Assembly (NCBI GenBank): GCA_002707685.1
Contig: PANQ01000008.1
Span: 171,188-206,791, forward strand
DNA from: Porticoccus sp.
GTDB taxonomy: Bacteria; Pseudomonadota; Gammaproteobacteria; Pseudomonadales; Porticoccaceae
Length of the DNA stretch: 35,604 nt
Direction of reading: 5' to 3'
Part shown: one piece after another, positions 23,965 to 35,604 of the stretch
Layout: each line of letters opens with the position of its first letter
Position numbering within the stretch: the stretch's first letter is position 1
The notes under the pieces: generated by a model
Database searches by the model: none
Seen by the model: the letters and a program-made list of their open reading frames with translations, nothing else
What the model was told of the DNA's origin: nothing
Program-made: the position numbers and the translations under genes

Positions 23965-26130
23965 ATGACTGAACGTATTCAAGTGAGTAGACTTCAGGTG
24001 TCTCAAGCCATTCACGACCTCGTCAAACACGAGATTATTCCCGGCACCGGAATTGACCTGGAGGCTTTCTGGCAGTCATTCAGCGCAATTATCGATGAAT
24101 TTGCGCCAAAAAATCGTCAACTGCTGAAAAAGCGTGATCAGCTACAGGCACAAATTGATGCCTGGCATCAGCAACATAACGGTCGGGTTCACAACCCTCG
24201 CGAGTACAAGGCCTTCCTGACAGAAATTGATTACCTGGTTCCAGAGGGTGAAGATTTCTCGATCACGACGGAGAATGTTGACCCCGAAATCGCCCAACAG
24301 GCAGGTCCGCAACTGGTTGTACCCGTGATGAATGCCCGCTTTGCCCTGAATGCGGCCAATGCTCGTTGGGGTAGCCTATACGATGGGCTCTATGGTACCG
24401 ATGTCCTTCCGGAAACCGGTGGTGCCGAGAAGACGGCGGAATACAACCCGGTTCGAGGTGCCCTGGTTATCGCCTACGCCCGTAAACTTCTTGACGACAC
24501 AACCCCTCTCGCTGGTCGCTCTCACAAGGAGGCCACTCAATACCGTGTTATTGATGGCCAGTTACAGGTTGTGCTTGATGACGGTGCTCAAGTTGGATTA
24601 TCCGATCCAGGGAGATTTGTAGGGTATCGGGGAGAAGCTGAAAGTCCCGATGCAATTCTATTAAAAAACAATAATATACACATGGAAGTTCAAGTTGATC
24701 GAAGCAGTCAAATTGGCTCTTCTGACGCGGCAGGCGTCAAGGACATCCTGATGGAAGCAGCCTTGACCACTATCATGGACTGTGAAGACTCCGTGGCCGC
24801 TGTCGATGCCGAAGATAAGGCACTGGTTTACCGCAACTGGCTTGGTCTGATGAAAGGTGACCTTGAGGAAACCCTCAACAAGGCTGGCAAGACCATTGTG
24901 CGTCGCATGAACTCCGATCGGGAATATACCACGCCTGCCGGGGATACGCTGGTGTTACCGGGTCGCAGCCTGCTGTTTGTCCGCAATGTGGGTCACCTGA
25001 TGACCAACCCTGCAATTCTCGACGCTGAGTGTAATGAAATTCCGGAAGGAATAATGGACGCCATGATCACCAGTCTGATCGCTATCCATGACCTGAAAGG
25101 CAACAGCGCAGTCCGCAACAGTAAAACCGGCAGTGTTTATATCGTAAAGCCGAAAATGCACGGTCCGGAAGAGGTGGCATTTACCAACGACCTGTTTATT
25201 GCGGTAGAAGATGCCCTTGCTTTGCCCAGAAATACCCTGAAAGTGGGCATTATGGATGAGGAGCGCCGTACCTCTGTAAACCTGAAAGAGTGTATTCGTG
25301 CCGCCAGTGAGCGTGTGGTTTTTATTAATACAGGTTTCCTAGATCGCACAGGCGACGAAATCCATACCAGTATGGAAGCGGGTCCATTCGCGCCAAAGGG
25401 CCAGCTGAAAACCCTGAAGTGGATCACTGCTTACGAAGACCAGAACGTGGATGTGGGGCTGGCTTGTGGATTGAAAGGACGTGCCCAGATAGGCAAGGGC
25501 ATGTGGCCGATTCCAGACCAGATGGCCGATATGATGGTGGCCAAGATAGGCCACCCAAAAGCAGGTGCCAATACTGCCTGGGTACCCTCACCCACTGCGG
25601 CAACATTGCACGCGATTCACTATCACCAGGTAGACGTTTTTGCCCTGCAAAATGAACTGGCGAATCGGGTTCCCGCCAGTGTGGATGATATTTTGACCAT
25701 CCCACTGCTGGATGGTGAACTGACCGCAGAGGACATTCAGAAAGAACTGGACAACAATGCTCAAGGCATTCTTGGTTATGTGGTTCGGTGGGTGGAGCAG
25801 GGCATTGGTTGCTCCAAGGTACCTGATATCAATAATGTTGGTCTTATGGAAGACCGCGCGACTTTGCGTATTTCTAGCCAGCACATAGCCAACTGGTTGC
25901 GCCATGGGATTTGTGGCGAAGAGCAGGTGATGGAAACCATGAAGCGCATGGCTAAAATTGTCGATGCCCAAAATGCTGACGATCCGGATTACCGTCCCAT
26001 GGCGTCAAACTTTGATACCAGTGTGGCGTTTGCTGCGGCATGTGATCTGGTGTTCAAGGGCTGTGCTCAGCCCAGTGGTTATACTGAACCTCTGTTGCAT
26101 GCCTATCGGCAGAAGGCGAAGTTACAGTAA
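23965..26130 (+). CDS. glcB: Malate synthase G
   Basis: 721 residues, normal for the monomeric G isoform. It condenses glyoxylate with acetyl-CoA to malate. The N-terminal region is [19 protein letters not shown]. The TIM-barrel core contains [18 protein letters not shown], then [18 protein letters not shown] and [36 protein letters not shown] precedes the C-terminal [20 protein letters not shown], which carries the catalytic Asp. It has its own promoter region with the element shared with aceA and is closed by a strong terminator, so it is a single-gene unit. Confidence 0.97.
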   Translation: MTERIQVSRLQVSQAIHDLVKHEIIPGTGIDLEAFWQSFSAIIDEFAPKNRQLLKKRDQLQAQIDAWHQQHNGRVHNPREYKAFLTEIDYLVPEGEDFSITTENVDPEIAQQAGPQLVVPVMNARFALNAANARWGSLYDGLYGTDVLPETGGAEKTAEYNPVRGALVIAYARKLLDDTTPLAGRSHKEATQYRVIDGQLQVVLDDGAQVGLSDPGRFVGYRGEAESPDAILLKNNNIHMEVQVDRSSQIGSSDAAGVKDILMEAALTTIMDCEDSVAAVDAEDKALVYRNWLGLMKGDLEETLNKAGKTIVRRMNSDREYTTPAGDTLVLPGRSLLFVRNVGHLMTNPAILDAECNEIPEGIMDAMITSLIAIHDLKGNSAVRNSKTGSVYIVKPKMHGPEEVAFTNDLFIAVEDALALPRNTLKVGIMDEERRTSVNLKECIRAASERVVFINTGFLDRTGDEIHTSMEAGPFAPKGQLKTLKWITAYEDQNVDVGLACGLKGRAQIGKGMWPIPDQMADMMVAKIGHPKAGANTAWVPSPTAATLHAIHYHQVDVFALQNELANRVPASVDDILTIPLLDGELTAEDIQKELDNNAQGILGYVVRWVEQGIGCSKVPDINNVGLMEDRATLRISSQHIANWLRHGICGEEQVMETMKRMAKIVDAQNADDPDYRPMASNFDTSVAFAAACDLVFKGCAQPSGYTEPLLHAYRQKAKLQ

Positions 26131-26154
26131 TCGTCGATATTGCCCGAGAAAAAT

Positions 26155-26180
26155 GCCGTTCCCTGGAACGGCGTTTTTTT
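26155..26180 (+). terminator. Intrinsic terminator after glcB
   Basis: GCCGTTCC / GGAACGGC pair over 8 bp around a tight turn, followed by a seven-T run. An A-run to the left may help it act for the convergent GNAT gene too. Confidence 0.92.
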
Positions 26181-26204
26181 GTCGTCGGTTTAAGAGTAGT
26201 GCCC

Positions 26205-27176
26205 TTAGATGTGCAGGCGCCGTAACTCCGGGTCCACTTCTCCCTGCTCCCAATGGTTATCAAATTCCTCCACAAGCTCAATTGCTTCCAGTGGAGCATA
26301 TGACACGGCATAACCGATAAACCGTTCAGGTTCTTGTTTGTAGAGTATGCCGCTCTTGTCGATCAATAAAAATTCACGGTGCAGACAGGGTTCCAGTGAA
26401 TTGAATTTTCGCATCTGGATGCGGCTGGGCAGGCGGTGACAGAGTTCCTTGAGCTGGTTGGTTTGGTGTCTGATCTGATAAAGATCCCTGACCAGTATGT
26501 TCACCCTGGCCAGCGGGTGGCTGGTGGCAAATGTGTAAATTGCATCGCAAAACTCAGTATTGCTGTAGATAGCCGCTTCCAGTCGCTCTGAAAAAATACG
26601 AACCTCCCGATGGGCCAGCTGTACCAGTGAAACAGCCTGATCACGGAATTGATCCAGTCCTTCAACGGAAATTCGCTGGCGATCTTCTTCGGCAATTTCT
26701 TTCAGAACCGGTTTTGGTGTGTGATCTGTGTATTGGTGCAGGTCCAGTACCATTTTTCTGTGTGGGATACCTGCATCGAGAAAATTTTCGCCCTGTGCAG
26801 TAAAACCGAAGCCCTCGTAAAAAGGTAATGCCGTGATTTGTGCATTCAGCGTCAGCTCCTGGTGCCCCTCACGGACGGCATATTTGATCATTTTGCGCAT
26901 CAGAGCCGATCCGACACCCAACTGCCGATAGCCCTTTAATACAGCCATCCTGCCAATCTGGCCATCTGGCAGCATTCTGGCTGTCGCCATAGGAATCTCG
27001 TCAGGTCCATACGCGAGCCAATGCATGGCCACTGGATCGTGTTCATCAATCTCTTCTTCAATGGGTACATGTTGTTCATCGACGAACATCTGATGGCGTA
27101 TCGCCTTGAGCTGCACACTTGAGTTTTGCCAGCTGGTTTGTTCAACCTCAATAGGAAAAAAATCAATGGTTTCCAC
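26205..27176 (-). CDS. GNAT acetyltransferase fused to a PLD-like (degenerate HKD) domain
   Basis: 323 residues in two parts. Residues ~10-148 are a GNAT domain: IRHQMFVDEQHVP, HWLAYGPDEIPMATARMLPD, the acetyl-CoA loop GYRQLGVGSALMRKMI (82-97), and LNAQITALPFYEGFGF. Residues ~170-323 form a second domain without clear named family. It has alpha/beta patterning (VRIFSERLEAAIYSN, RVNILVRDLYQI) and LHREFLLIDKSGILYKQ near 265, which recalls the H-x-K-(x4)-D of phospholipase D but with Glu for Lys. The acetylated substrate is unknown. The gene is divergent from ggt and convergent with glcB. Confidence 0.82.
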   Translation of the reverse strand: METIDFFPIEVEQTSWQNSSVQLKAIRHQMFVDEQHVPIEEEIDEHDPVAMHWLAYGPDEIPMATARMLPDGQIGRMAVLKGYRQLGVGSALMRKMIKYAVREGHQELTLNAQITALPFYEGFGFTAQGENFLDAGIPHRKMVLDLHQYTDHTPKPVLKEIAEEDRQRISVEGLDQFRDQAVSLVQLAHREVRIFSERLEAAIYSNTEFCDAIYTFATSHPLARVNILVRDLYQIRHQTNQLKELCHRLPSRIQMRKFNSLEPCLHREFLLIDKSGILYKQEPERFIGYAVSYAPLEAIELVEEFDNHWEQGEVDPELRRLHI

Positions 27177-27272
27177 AGAGCACCCCCCTCTTTTTGCTTA
27201 TCTTAGCTGTGGGATGGCCATATAAACAGTGGTGGATGTTACGCTAAGAGCAGTACTGGAAGACAACAGGGA

Positions 27273-29006
27273 ATGAATGTGGGTGCTTTAATCTTAAGGT
27301 TGATACTAGTGGGGATGTTATTGCCGGCGATGCTTTATGCCGACGAGGCACCGGTAATTTTTGAATACGACGACCGTCTTCATCCGGTTTATTCTGATGG
27401 CGGTATGGTTGTATCCCAGGAGTATCTGGCCAGTCAGGTGGGTGCCGATATTTTGAGGCGGGGGGGCAATGCGGTGGATGCAGCTGTCGCCACTGGTTTT
27501 GCGCTGGCTGTTACGCTCCCTCAGGCCGGCAATCTGGGCGGCGGCGGGTTCATGATGGTATATCTGGCCGAGAAAGATAAAACACTGGCTATCGACTACC
27601 GTGAAATGGCTCCGGCTGCCGCCCGACAGGATCAATTTCTTGACCGCAATGGGGAAGTTGATAAATCACTCTCCCGATTCAGCCATCAGGCTGCCGGTGT
27701 CCCCGGGACAGTGGCCGGTCTGGTTCACGCCCTTGAACGTTACGGCACGATGAGTCTGTCAAAAGTCATGGCGCCGGCCATTGCTCTGGCCAGAAAGGGC
27801 TTTGTTGTGAACCATGAACTGGCTGCTTCACTCAATAAGGCTGCACCCCGGTTACAGTCCCATCCGGCATCTTCCAGCTATTTTTTTCGCTCAGATGGTA
27901 AGCCGCTAAAGGTTGGCAGCCTATGGCGCCAGGCTGACCTGGCGACCACGCTGGAGCTTATTGCCACCAGAGGTACCGATGGATTCTATCGCGGTCCGGT
28001 TGCCAAACTGATTACCGATGAAATGGCGAGGGGCAATGGGCTTATTACAGCCCGTGATCTGGTTAAATATCGGGTTGTTGAGCGCCGGCCTGTATCTGGG
28101 ATCTATCGTGGTTATCGAATTGATTCCATGCCACCGCCATCCTCCGGCGGTGTTCATCTCATCCAGATGCTCAATATACTGGAGGGCTGGGATTTGGTGT
28201 CCCATGGTCACAACAGTGCCGCTTACCTGCATCGCCTGATAGAGTCCATGCGGCGCGCTTATGCTGACCGCAGCAGACACCTTGGTGACCCGGACTATTA
28301 CCCGGTTCCGGTAGACCGTCTCATTGATAAGCAGTATGCAGCACAGTTGCGCAAGGATATTGATCTGAGCAGGGCCAGTCGGTCGGAGGACGTCCAGCCG
28401 CACCTGGCTGTGCCTGAAGAAAGTCCCCAAACAACCCATTTTGTCGTATGGGACGAGCAGGGCAATGTAGTGAGCAATACCTATACACTGAATTTTTCAT
28501 ACGGCAGTGGTATTGCTGTGACGGGCGGCGGTTTTCTGCTCAATAATGAAATGGATGATTTCTCGGCAAAGGCCGGGGTGCCCAATGCCTACGGGCTGAC
28601 CGGTGAAGAAGCCAATGCTATCGGTCCGGGAAAACGGCCGCTGTCTTCAATGACACCTACGATAGTATTCCGGGACGGAAAACCGATTATGGCAACGGGC
28701 AGCCCGGGGGGCAGTACCATTATTACGGTGGTGTTGCAGCATATTCTTAATCACCTCGATTTTGATATGAATATTGCCGAAGCTGCTGCGGTACCCCGTA
28801 TTCATCATCAATGGCTGCCTGACCAGGTTGTGTTTGAGCGAGGTATTAGCCCCGATACTATCCGAATACTTGAGAAAATGGGGCATGAAACATCTCCTCA
28901 CACCCGTGTGCTGGGCAAAGTTCAGGCTATTGCTGAAAAGAGTGGTCGTCGTTCAGGTGTGACCGATACCCGTTGGCCCGGAGGCGGCGTTGCTATCGAT
29001 AAGTAA
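27273..29006 (+). CDS. ggt: Gamma-glutamyltransferase (glutathione hydrolase)
   Basis: 577 residues, a periplasmic proenzyme that cleaves itself into large and small subunits and hydrolyses or transfers the gamma-glutamyl group of glutathione. A signal peptide covers ~1-23 (ends MLYA-DEAP). GGNAVDAAVATGFALAVTLP and NLGGGGFMMVYL mark the large subunit. The self-cleavage site and nucleophile is Thr387 in PQTTHFVVWDEQGN. RPLSSMTPTIVF and ATGSPGGSTIIT (oxyanion loop) follow in the small subunit. All expected catalytic features are present. It could feed cysteine and glutamate from extracellular glutathione into the amino-acid uptake seen elsewhere in the window. Confidence 0.96.
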   Translation: MNVGALILRLILVGMLLPAMLYADEAPVIFEYDDRLHPVYSDGGMVVSQEYLASQVGADILRRGGNAVDAAVATGFALAVTLPQAGNLGGGGFMMVYLAEKDKTLAIDYREMAPAAARQDQFLDRNGEVDKSLSRFSHQAAGVPGTVAGLVHALERYGTMSLSKVMAPAIALARKGFVVNHELAASLNKAAPRLQSHPASSSYFFRSDGKPLKVGSLWRQADLATTLELIATRGTDGFYRGPVAKLITDEMARGNGLITARDLVKYRVVERRPVSGIYRGYRIDSMPPPSSGGVHLIQMLNILEGWDLVSHGHNSAAYLHRLIESMRRAYADRSRHLGDPDYYPVPVDRLIDKQYAAQLRKDIDLSRASRSEDVQPHLAVPEESPQTTHFVVWDEQGNVVSNTYTLNFSYGSGIAVTGGGFLLNNEMDDFSAKAGVPNAYGLTGEEANAIGPGKRPLSSMTPTIVFRDGKPIMATGSPGGSTIITVVLQHILNHLDFDMNIAEAAAVPRIHHQWLPDQVVFERGISPDTIRILEKMGHETSPHTRVLGKVQAIAEKSGRRSGVTDTRWPGGGVAIDK

Positions 29007-29040
29007 TGCAGGTGACTGTCAGCAAGCCAAAGGTGATGCA

Positions 29041-29979
29041 CTATTTATCGACCTGTTCTCCGTTTAAATAATGTCTGCCATCAATCGTGGCGCGTCGATC
29101 AACGTCCGCTTCATCGACCAATTCCGGGTACTTCGGTGCGGTCATGTAGCGGGCAAACCAGTCCCCCAGCAATGTTTTATCTTCCGCCATTTCCCTGAGC
29201 ATGGCTTGCACTTGCTCAATGAAGGCAGGATCAATCGTTTCAGTTGCCATGCAAGGCCTAAGAGGTGGGTCCCGGTAGTAGCAGCTATTTCCCTGGGACA
29301 TCAGTTCTGTGGTGAGGTCGTCTAGCATATCTGTGAGCGATGGTGACCTGAAACCGATCGAGTAGGTGAGACAATCATTTTCTGCGACCCCCCAATGGGA
29401 AATCCCCGGCGGCAGATAAAGCATGTCGCCCGGCTGAAGGACCCATTCATCCACTGCATCAAAGGTCTGCAGAATTCGGAGTGGTGTGCCGGTTATAAGC
29501 GATGATTGCTGATCGCAGAACTGACCAACCTGCCACCGACGCTGTCCCTGACCCTGTAGCAGAAACACATCATAATAGTCGAAGTGAGGGCCGACGCTAC
29601 CACCGAGCGGGGCATAACTGACCATGATGTCATCGACTCGCCAGGGCGGTAGAAAATTGAAGTAGGGCAGCAACGCCTTGACTTCCGGTACCCACAGATC
29701 CGCGCCCTGGACCAAAAGACTCCAGCAGCTTTCGGGGAGTTGGGCAAAAATACTCTCCTCAAAAGGCCCATGCTGAACATCCCAAGGGCCGGACTCACCT
29801 TTTTCAAAGACAATGCGCGATTCCACCTCATCTTCCAGAGACAGGCCTGCCAGTTCATCGGGTGTTAGCGGCGACTCAAAATTGGGGAAGGCATTCCGGA
29901 TCAGCAGCGGTTTTTTCTGCCAGTATTCAGCGAGAAACTCCTCAGTCGACAAGTTTCCAAGAATCGATTGAATGGTCAT
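29041..29979 (-). CDS. roxA: 50S ribosomal protein uL16 arginine hydroxylase (JmjC/cupin, YcfD-like)
   Basis: 312 residues, 2-oxoglutarate/Fe(II) oxygenase that hydroxylates an arginine of ribosomal protein L16. It starts MTIQSILGNLSTEEFLAEYW, then QKKPLLIRNAFP, the usual RoxA opening. The iron site is His132-x-Asp134 (GPHFDYYD) with His195 (PGISHWG). PPWRVDDIMVSYAPLGGSVG precedes it. The C-terminal winged-helix-like tail follows. I chose ATG 29979, with GAGGAC upstream; the frame runs 102 nt further towards purB without support. It is 67 bp downstream of purB on the same strand. Confidence 0.94.
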   Translation of the reverse strand: MTIQSILGNLSTEEFLAEYWQKKPLLIRNAFPNFESPLTPDELAGLSLEDEVESRIVFEKGESGPWDVQHGPFEESIFAQLPESCWSLLVQGADLWVPEVKALLPYFNFLPPWRVDDIMVSYAPLGGSVGPHFDYYDVFLLQGQGQRRWQVGQFCDQQSSLITGTPLRILQTFDAVDEWVLQPGDMLYLPPGISHWGVAENDCLTYSIGFRSPSLTDMLDDLTTELMSQGNSCYYRDPPLRPCMATETIDPAFIEQVQAMLREMAEDKTLLGDWFARYMTAPKYPELVDEADVDRRATIDGRHYLNGEQVDK

Positions 29980-30046
29980 GGCTGTCCTCGCTGAAACCTG
30001 GTGGTACTCATCAAAAGTTGGGCTGTCTGAAAAAACTGGACAAAAA

Positions 30047-31474
<1,428 letters not shown>

Positions 31475-31496
31475 TCAGGGAAAGTTACTGCGCGCT

Positions 31497-32129
31497 TTAA
31501 AGTTGGGTGTGCAGGGTATGAAGTTGACTGAGGAGTTGTTTGCGACTGAATATCAAGTGATAGCGTTTGCCGCCCAGTTGATGCCACAGAATGGCTGCTC
31601 TGATGCCGGCAAAAAGCAGGCAGCGTATGCGTTGAGCAATAGAGTCCTGTTGCAGGTATCCCGCATAACCATTTACCTGAATGCGGTAGCGAAATGTACT
31701 GATACTGTCCTGATAGATCTGCGCCAGGTTTGCAATGACGTTGGTATGGCTAACTGAAGAGAAGTGCGTTGCCTGGCGATCAGCCTGTTCCAGCCGCTCT
31801 CCGATCATGTTGATCATGGTTTTATTGTTCAACAGTTTTCTGGATAGGTGGATGACGCCCACTGCGTAACGTAGCGTGTCGGACTGCTTGGCGGTCGTCT
31901 GTAATGTCAGTAGCTCCTGCAGGGTTTCCATGCCCAGCTGAAGGTTATCCACTGAACCGAATACCTGTTCGGTGCTTTCCGGGTTTTGCTGAAACAGGCT
32001 CTCGATACAGACTTGAAAACGATCTGCGGGGATTGCCCCGGTTTTTGCCAAGGTTTCGACGAGCTGGCAAGCCTGAAATACGCCACTGAGTGCAATAATC
32101 TGATCTTTTGTAGGTTTCTTTAGCAGCAT
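31497..32129 (-). CDS. hflD: High frequency lysogenization protein HflD homologue
   Basis: 210 residues, mostly helical. The family pattern includes [19 protein letters not shown] at the N-terminus, [26 protein letters not shown], and QYQD-like [21 protein letters not shown] (in part), then [20 protein letters not shown]. In E. coli HflD is a peripheral inner-membrane protein that affects lambda CII; its native role is unclear. It overlaps the mnmA stop by 10 bp and precedes purB, exactly the E. coli order. Confidence 0.94.
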   Translation of the reverse strand: MLLKKPTKDQIIALSGVFQACQLVETLAKTGAIPADRFQVCIESLFQQNPESTEQVFGSVDNLQLGMETLQELLTLQTTAKQSDTLRYAVGVIHLSRKLLNNKTMINMIGERLEQADRQATHFSSVSHTNVIANLAQIYQDSISTFRYRIQVNGYAGYLQQDSIAQRIRCLLFAGIRAAILWHQLGGKRYHLIFSRKQLLSQLHTLHTQL

Positions 32130-33229
32130 AACGACTCAGTCGAGTTCCATGTGTGATTGATTACCCCACCACCCAGGCAAATCTCTCCATCGTAAAACAC
32201 GACGGATTGTCCGGGAGTAACGGCCCGTTGTCGCTCATCAAACAGGACCTGATAGCCATCGTCATTCTTCGTGACAGTACACCCCTGATCAGCTTGTCGG
32301 TAACGAACTTTGGCTTTGCATCGGAATTCATTGTGAGCGGGTAGTCCGTTGATCCAATGGACCTCAGTAGTGCTCAAACTGTCGCTGTACAAAAGCGGGT
32401 GTTCCGCCCCCTGGGCCACAATAAGTATGTTTCTGGGAAGGTCTTTGCCCACCACGTACCAGGGGTCATCTGTGGCACCTCGAAGACCGCCAATGCCCAA
32501 CCCCTGACGCTGCCCCAGTGTATGGTACATCAAGCCCTGATGGATACCGATAACAATGCCCTCCGGATCTTCGATATCGCCGGGTTGTGCCGGTATGTAC
32601 TGTTCGAGAAAATCCTTGAAACGACGTTCGCCGATAAAACAGATGCCGGTGGAGTCCCGTTTCTTTGCTGTAGCAAGACCATATTGTTCCGCAAGAGCCC
32701 GCACAGCCGGCTTTTCAAGTTCACCGAGGGGAAACAGCGATTGACAAAAAGCGGCTTCATCAACAGCGTGCAGGAAATAGCTCTGATCTTTGTTGTTGTC
32801 CAGCCCTTTTAGTAGAAAGGTTTGCCCATTGCTGTCAAGACGCCTTGCGTAGTGGCCGGTGGCGATAGCCTCGGCGCCAAGAATGAGGGCGTAGTCAAGA
32901 AATGTCTTGAACTTGATTTCGCGGTTACATAGGACATCGGGATTTGGTGTGCGACCGGCTTTGTACTCGGCCAGAAAGTACTCAAAAACGTTGTCCCAGT
33001 ATTCTGCAGCGAAATTGGCAGTATGAAGATGGATGCCCAGTGAATCTGCAACGGCTTGGGCGTCATTGAGATCCTGGCGGGCAGTACAGTAATCGGTGCC
33101 ATCATCCTCATCCCAGTTCTTCATGAACAGACCTTCCACATCAAACCCCTGCTTTTGCAATAACAAAGCAGTGACAGAGGAGTCTACGCCGCCGGACATG
33201 CCGACAATGACTTTTTTGGGTAGGTTCAT
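32120..33229 (-). CDS. mnmA: tRNA-specific 2-thiouridylase
   Basis: 369 residues, normal length. It thiolates U34 of tRNA-Lys, -Glu and -Gln using ATP and sulfur relayed by Tus proteins. The PP-loop [18 protein letters not shown] is at 7-24. Catalytic Cys101 ([12 protein letters not shown]) and Cys197 ([10 protein letters not shown]) form the disulfide pair. [13 protein letters not shown] marks the central domain, and a C-terminal beta-barrel follows. It lies 13 nt after nudJ and overlaps hflD by 10 bp, consistent with one operon. Confidence 0.98.
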   Translation of the reverse strand: MNLPKKVIVGMSGGVDSSVTALLLQKQGFDVEGLFMKNWDEDDGTDYCTARQDLNDAQAVADSLGIHLHTANFAAEYWDNVFEYFLAEYKAGRTPNPDVLCNREIKFKTFLDYALILGAEAIATGHYARRLDSNGQTFLLKGLDNNKDQSYFLHAVDEAAFCQSLFPLGELEKPAVRALAEQYGLATAKKRDSTGICFIGERRFKDFLEQYIPAQPGDIEDPEGIVIGIHQGLMYHTLGQRQGLGIGGLRGATDDPWYVVGKDLPRNILIVAQGAEHPLLYSDSLSTTEVHWINGLPAHNEFRCKAKVRYRQADQGCTVTKNDDGYQVLFDERQRAVTPGQSVVFYDGEICLGGGVINHTWNSTESLCC

Positions 33230-33242
33230 AGGGGAGCGGATT

Positions 33243-33689
33243 TTACCGGTGAGTTTTCAGTAAATCCAATGAATAGAAGATGCCTCTTCGGTAATCTTCG
33301 ATTGCTTCGAGAACCATGGGGCTTCGCAGTTGTTGTCGTTTTTGTAGTATTTCTTCATAAGTCAGCCACATCGCTTCCTCAATATCCGGATCGATAACCC
33401 GTAGTGGATCTGATCGATCAGCGTCTGCCGCAAAAGCGAGACGGTAGTAAGTTATGTCGTTTGCGGGTGCCCGAAAGGTAGTAAAGCTGATGATAGCGGT
33501 GGGTACAACATGCCAGGTAGTTTCTTCCAAGGCCTCTCTGATGGCGGCTTCCATGGGTGTCTCTCCGGATTCAACATGTCCTGCGGGCTGGTTGTATAGC
33601 TCGATTCCATTGCGAATTTCCCTGACCATGAGAAAACGGCGCTTATGTTCAACAACGACAGCCACTGTCAGATGAATTTGATTCACCAT
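33243..33689 (-). CDS. nudJ: NUDIX phosphatase NudJ
   Basis: 148 residues. The Nudix box runs from Gly37: [20 protein letters not shown], with Glu43, Arg51, Glu52, Glu55 and Glu56 in their places; Thr58 replaces the usual final Gly. The N-terminal [19 protein letters not shown] and C-terminal [15 protein letters not shown] match NudJ/YmfB. The E. coli enzyme hydrolyses nucleoside tri- and diphosphates and HMP-pyrophosphate. It overlaps the end of rluE by 7 bp and leads into mnmA. Confidence 0.93.
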   Translation of the reverse strand: MVNQIHLTVAVVVEHKRRFLMVREIRNGIELYNQPAGHVESGETPMEAAIREALEETTWHVVPTAIISFTTFRAPANDITYYRLAFAADADRSDPLRVIDPDIEEAMWLTYEEILQKRQQLRSPMVLEAIEDYRRGIFYSLDLLKTHR

Positions 33690-34273
33690 TTTGACCTCTT
33701 TGGGCGAAACCGGTGGTGCTTTGTGTCAGATATATGAATGGTTTCCCAGCGATATTGCTCAGGTAGCAGGTTCCCGAGTGTCCAGCTCCCAATGGCAACC
33801 CTGATCAGTCTCAGTGTGGGAAAGCCGGTTGCCGCAGTCATCCTGCGTACCTGTCTGTTTTTACCTTCCGAAATTTGCAGTTCTATCCAACTGGTAGGCT
33901 GGTTCTGTCGTTGCCTTATGGGCGGATTTCGCGTCCAGAGCCGGGGTGGCTTGATCAGCTTGGCTGAGGCAGGCTGAGTGATGCCGTCCCTCAGCTTCAC
34001 GCCCCGTATCAGTTGAGCTAATGCCGGTTGCGTTATTTCACCCTCGACCTGAGCCCAGTAGGTCTTTTTCAGTTTGTGTCTCGGGTTGCTGATGATTGCT
34101 TGTAATTTCCCATCATCTGTTAACAGGAGCAGACCTTCCGAGTCATGGTCCAACCGTCCAGCAGCATAAACGTTTGGTTGCTTCAGGTAATGCCCCAGGC
34201 CCGGGTGCCCGTCACAATCAGAGAACTGGCTCAAGACGCCATAGGGTTTATTGAAGAGCAGGAGATTGGCCAT
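33683..34273 (-). CDS. rluE: 23S rRNA pseudouridine(2457) synthase RluE
   Basis: 196 residues, RsuA/RluE-type pseudouridine synthase without an S4 domain, as expected for RluE. ANLLLFNKPYGVLSQFSD opens the fold. The catalytic motif is AAGRLDHDSEGLLLLTDDG, with Asp42. KKTYWAQVEGE and SEGKNRQVRRMTAATGFPTL complete the active site. The C-terminal tail is basic. First gene of the rluE-nudJ-mnmA-hflD-purB run and divergent from icd, as in E. coli. Confidence 0.95.
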   Translation of the reverse strand: MANLLLFNKPYGVLSQFSDCDGHPGLGHYLKQPNVYAAGRLDHDSEGLLLLTDDGKLQAIISNPRHKLKKTYWAQVEGEITQPALAQLIRGVKLRDGITQPASAKLIKPPRLWTRNPPIRQRQNQPTSWIELQISEGKNRQVRRMTAATGFPTLRLIRVAIGSWTLGNLLPEQYRWETIHISDTKHHRFRPKRSKW

Positions 34274-34456
34274 GGATTGGGTGCATGTTTTTTGGGACTA
34301 AAATGCCCTGAAGCTATGTAAATCAACTACAAGAGCACATGTGTTTGTGATAACATCTTATGCGTTTCTAAAGTTATACAACAATAAAACCAAGAATTAT
34401 TTGTTTCAAACCCGACAATAACGCACTAGTAACCTACCCAACATATGGAGCCAACA

Positions 34457-35604
34457 ATGGGATATCAGCACATCCAGATACCAACTGATGGTGAAAAAAT
34501 TACAGTCAATTCCGATTATTCTCTCAATGTTCCCAGCAACCCCATTATTCCGTTCATCGAAGGTGACGGTATCGGTGTAGATATCTCGCCAGTGATGATC
34601 AAGGTTGTCGATGCTGCCGTTGAAAAAGCCTACGCAGGGAGCAAGAAAATTTCCTGGATGGAAGTTTATTGCGGCGAGAAAGCTGCAGAAATTTATGATG
34701 GCGACTGGTTTCCCGCCGAGACGCTGGATGCCATCAGAGAGTTTAGTGTTTCAATCAAAGGGCCATTGACAACGCCGGTGGGTGGAGGCTTTCGCTCATT
34801 GAACGTGGCTCTGCGCCAGGAGCTCGACTTGTATGTCTGTCAGCGCCCGGTTCGCTGGTTCCAGGGTGTTCCTTCACCGGTCAAAAAACCAGGTGAAGTG
34901 GACATGTGTATCTTCCGTGAAAACTCGGAAGATATTTATGCTGGTATTGAGTGGCGTGCAGGCACTGATGAAGCCAAAAAAGTCATTAATTTCCTCCGCA
35001 ATGAAATGGGCGTGACCAAAATCCGCTTTCCGGAAAATTGTGGTATCGGTGTTAAACCTGTTTCAGAGCAGGGCACCAAGCGCCTGGTCAGTAAAGCCAT
35101 TCAATATGCGATCGATCAGGATAAATCCTCTGTCACCCTGGTTCACAAGGGTAATATCATGAAATTCACCGAAGGTGCCTTTTGTGATTGGGGCCTTGAA
35201 GTGGCCAGAGATGAATTTGGTGCGAAACCTCTGGATGGCGGGCCCTGGCAGGTCATGAAGAACCCGAACACTGGTAAGGAAATTGTTATCAAGGAAGTGA
35301 TTGCAGATGCGATGTTGCAACAGGTTCTTTTGCGTCCGGCTGAATATGATGTCATTGCCACACTTAATTTGAATGGTGACTATCTATCCGACGCGCTTGC
35401 TGCTCAGGTGGGCGGTATCGGTATAGCCCCGGGGGCCAACCTCTCTGATAATATTGCGATTTTTGAGGCTACCCATGGTACTGCACCCAAATACGCTGGC
35501 CAGGATAAGGTTAACCCCGGCTCACTGATTCTCTCTGCCGAAATGATGCTTCGGCACATGGGCTGGAATGAAGCCGCTGATTTGATAATCAAAGGGATCG
35601 AGGG
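34457..35604 (+). CDS. icd: Isocitrate dehydrogenase, NADP-dependent (3'-truncated by window edge)
   Basis: 382 residues are visible before the window ends; about 30-35 are missing. It oxidatively decarboxylates isocitrate to 2-oxoglutarate. ATG 34457 has GGAG 6 nt upstream. [16 protein letters not shown] is near the N-terminus. [20 protein letters not shown] holds Ser114, equivalent to the E. coli serine phosphorylated by AceK, so AceK control is possible (AceK not seen here). [32 protein letters not shown], and the NADP-specific region [19 protein letters not shown] follow. It competes with AceA, encoded 12 kb away, for isocitrate. Confidence 0.97.
   Translation, partial: MGYQHIQIPTDGEKITVNSDYSLNVPSNPIIPFIEGDGIGVDISPVMIKVVDAAVEKAYAGSKKISWMEVYCGEKAAEIYDGDWFPAETLDAIREFSVSIKGPLTTPVGGGFRSLNVALRQELDLYVCQRPVRWFQGVPSPVKKPGEVDMCIFRENSEDIYAGIEWRAGTDEAKKVINFLRNEMGVTKIRFPENCGIGVKPVSEQGTKRLVSKAIQYAIDQDKSSVTLVHKGNIMKFTEGAFCDWGLEVARDEFGAKPLDGGPWQVMKNPNTGKEIVIKEVIADAMLQQVLLRPAEYDVIATLNLNGDYLSDALAAQVGGIGIAPGANLSDNIAIFEATHGTAPKYAGQDKVNPGSLILSAEMMLRHMGWNEAADLIIKGIE

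Overview
This window looks like ordinary chromosomal core DNA of a free-living aerobic gammaproteobacterium. The best evidence is the right-hand block icd | rluE-nudJ-mnmA-hflD-purB-roxA, whose order is close to that of Escherichia coli. ThrH (near-identical in motif to the Pseudomonas enzyme), the ~530-aa Pseudomonas-type isocitrate lyase and the [4Fe-4S] APS-reductase type of CysH point to the Pseudomonas/Cellvibrio/marine side of the class. That placement is an inference from protein character, not from a database search. No tRNA, rRNA, insertion sequence, prophage, CRISPR array or toxin-antitoxin pair was found.

Layout. 1-5.8 kb: the 3' part of etfA, then a convergent minus-strand block holding a small envelope-stress-like module (ECF sigma factor, one-TM partner, secreted helical-repeat DUF3106 protein), a secreted His/Tyr/Arg-rich protein, exonuclease III (xthA) and tail-specific protease (prc). 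5.9-12.3 kb: plus-strand genes for a pteridine reductase and overlapping folK, malate dehydrogenase, a DUF2244 membrane protein, Bcp peroxiredoxin, an orphan yajC, a PLP-dependent desulfhydrase/deaminase and an AGCS sodium:amino-acid symporter. 12.3-17.1 kb: a DUF411 lipoprotein, a cN-I type 5'-nucleotidase, and a sulfur assimilation group (TauE/SafE permease, CysB, thioredoxin-like protein, CysH). 17.3-20.8 kb: thrH, pabB, rraA and a cytochrome b561. 21-26.2 kb: the glyoxylate shunt, with aceA and glcB flanking a LysR regulator. 26.2-29 kb: a GNAT fusion protein and gamma-glutamyltransferase. 29-35.6 kb: the conserved roxA-purB-hflD-mnmA-nudJ-rluE / icd block; icd runs off the right edge.

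How the genes relate. aceA, glcB, mdh and icd all act at the isocitrate-glyoxylate-malate node. The pteridine reductase, folK and pabB all serve folate/pterin synthesis. CysB, CysH, the thioredoxin-like protein, the TauE/SafE permease and possibly the desulfhydrase handle sulfur.

The strongest non-obvious signal is a 34-nt element, 28/34 identical without gaps and in the same orientation relative to the gene, upstream of both aceA (minus, 22866-22899) and glcB (plus, 23871-23904). It brackets the LysR gene and is a good candidate for a shared operator/promoter of the glyoxylate shunt. I did not find a clearly novel defence, mobile or secretion system here.
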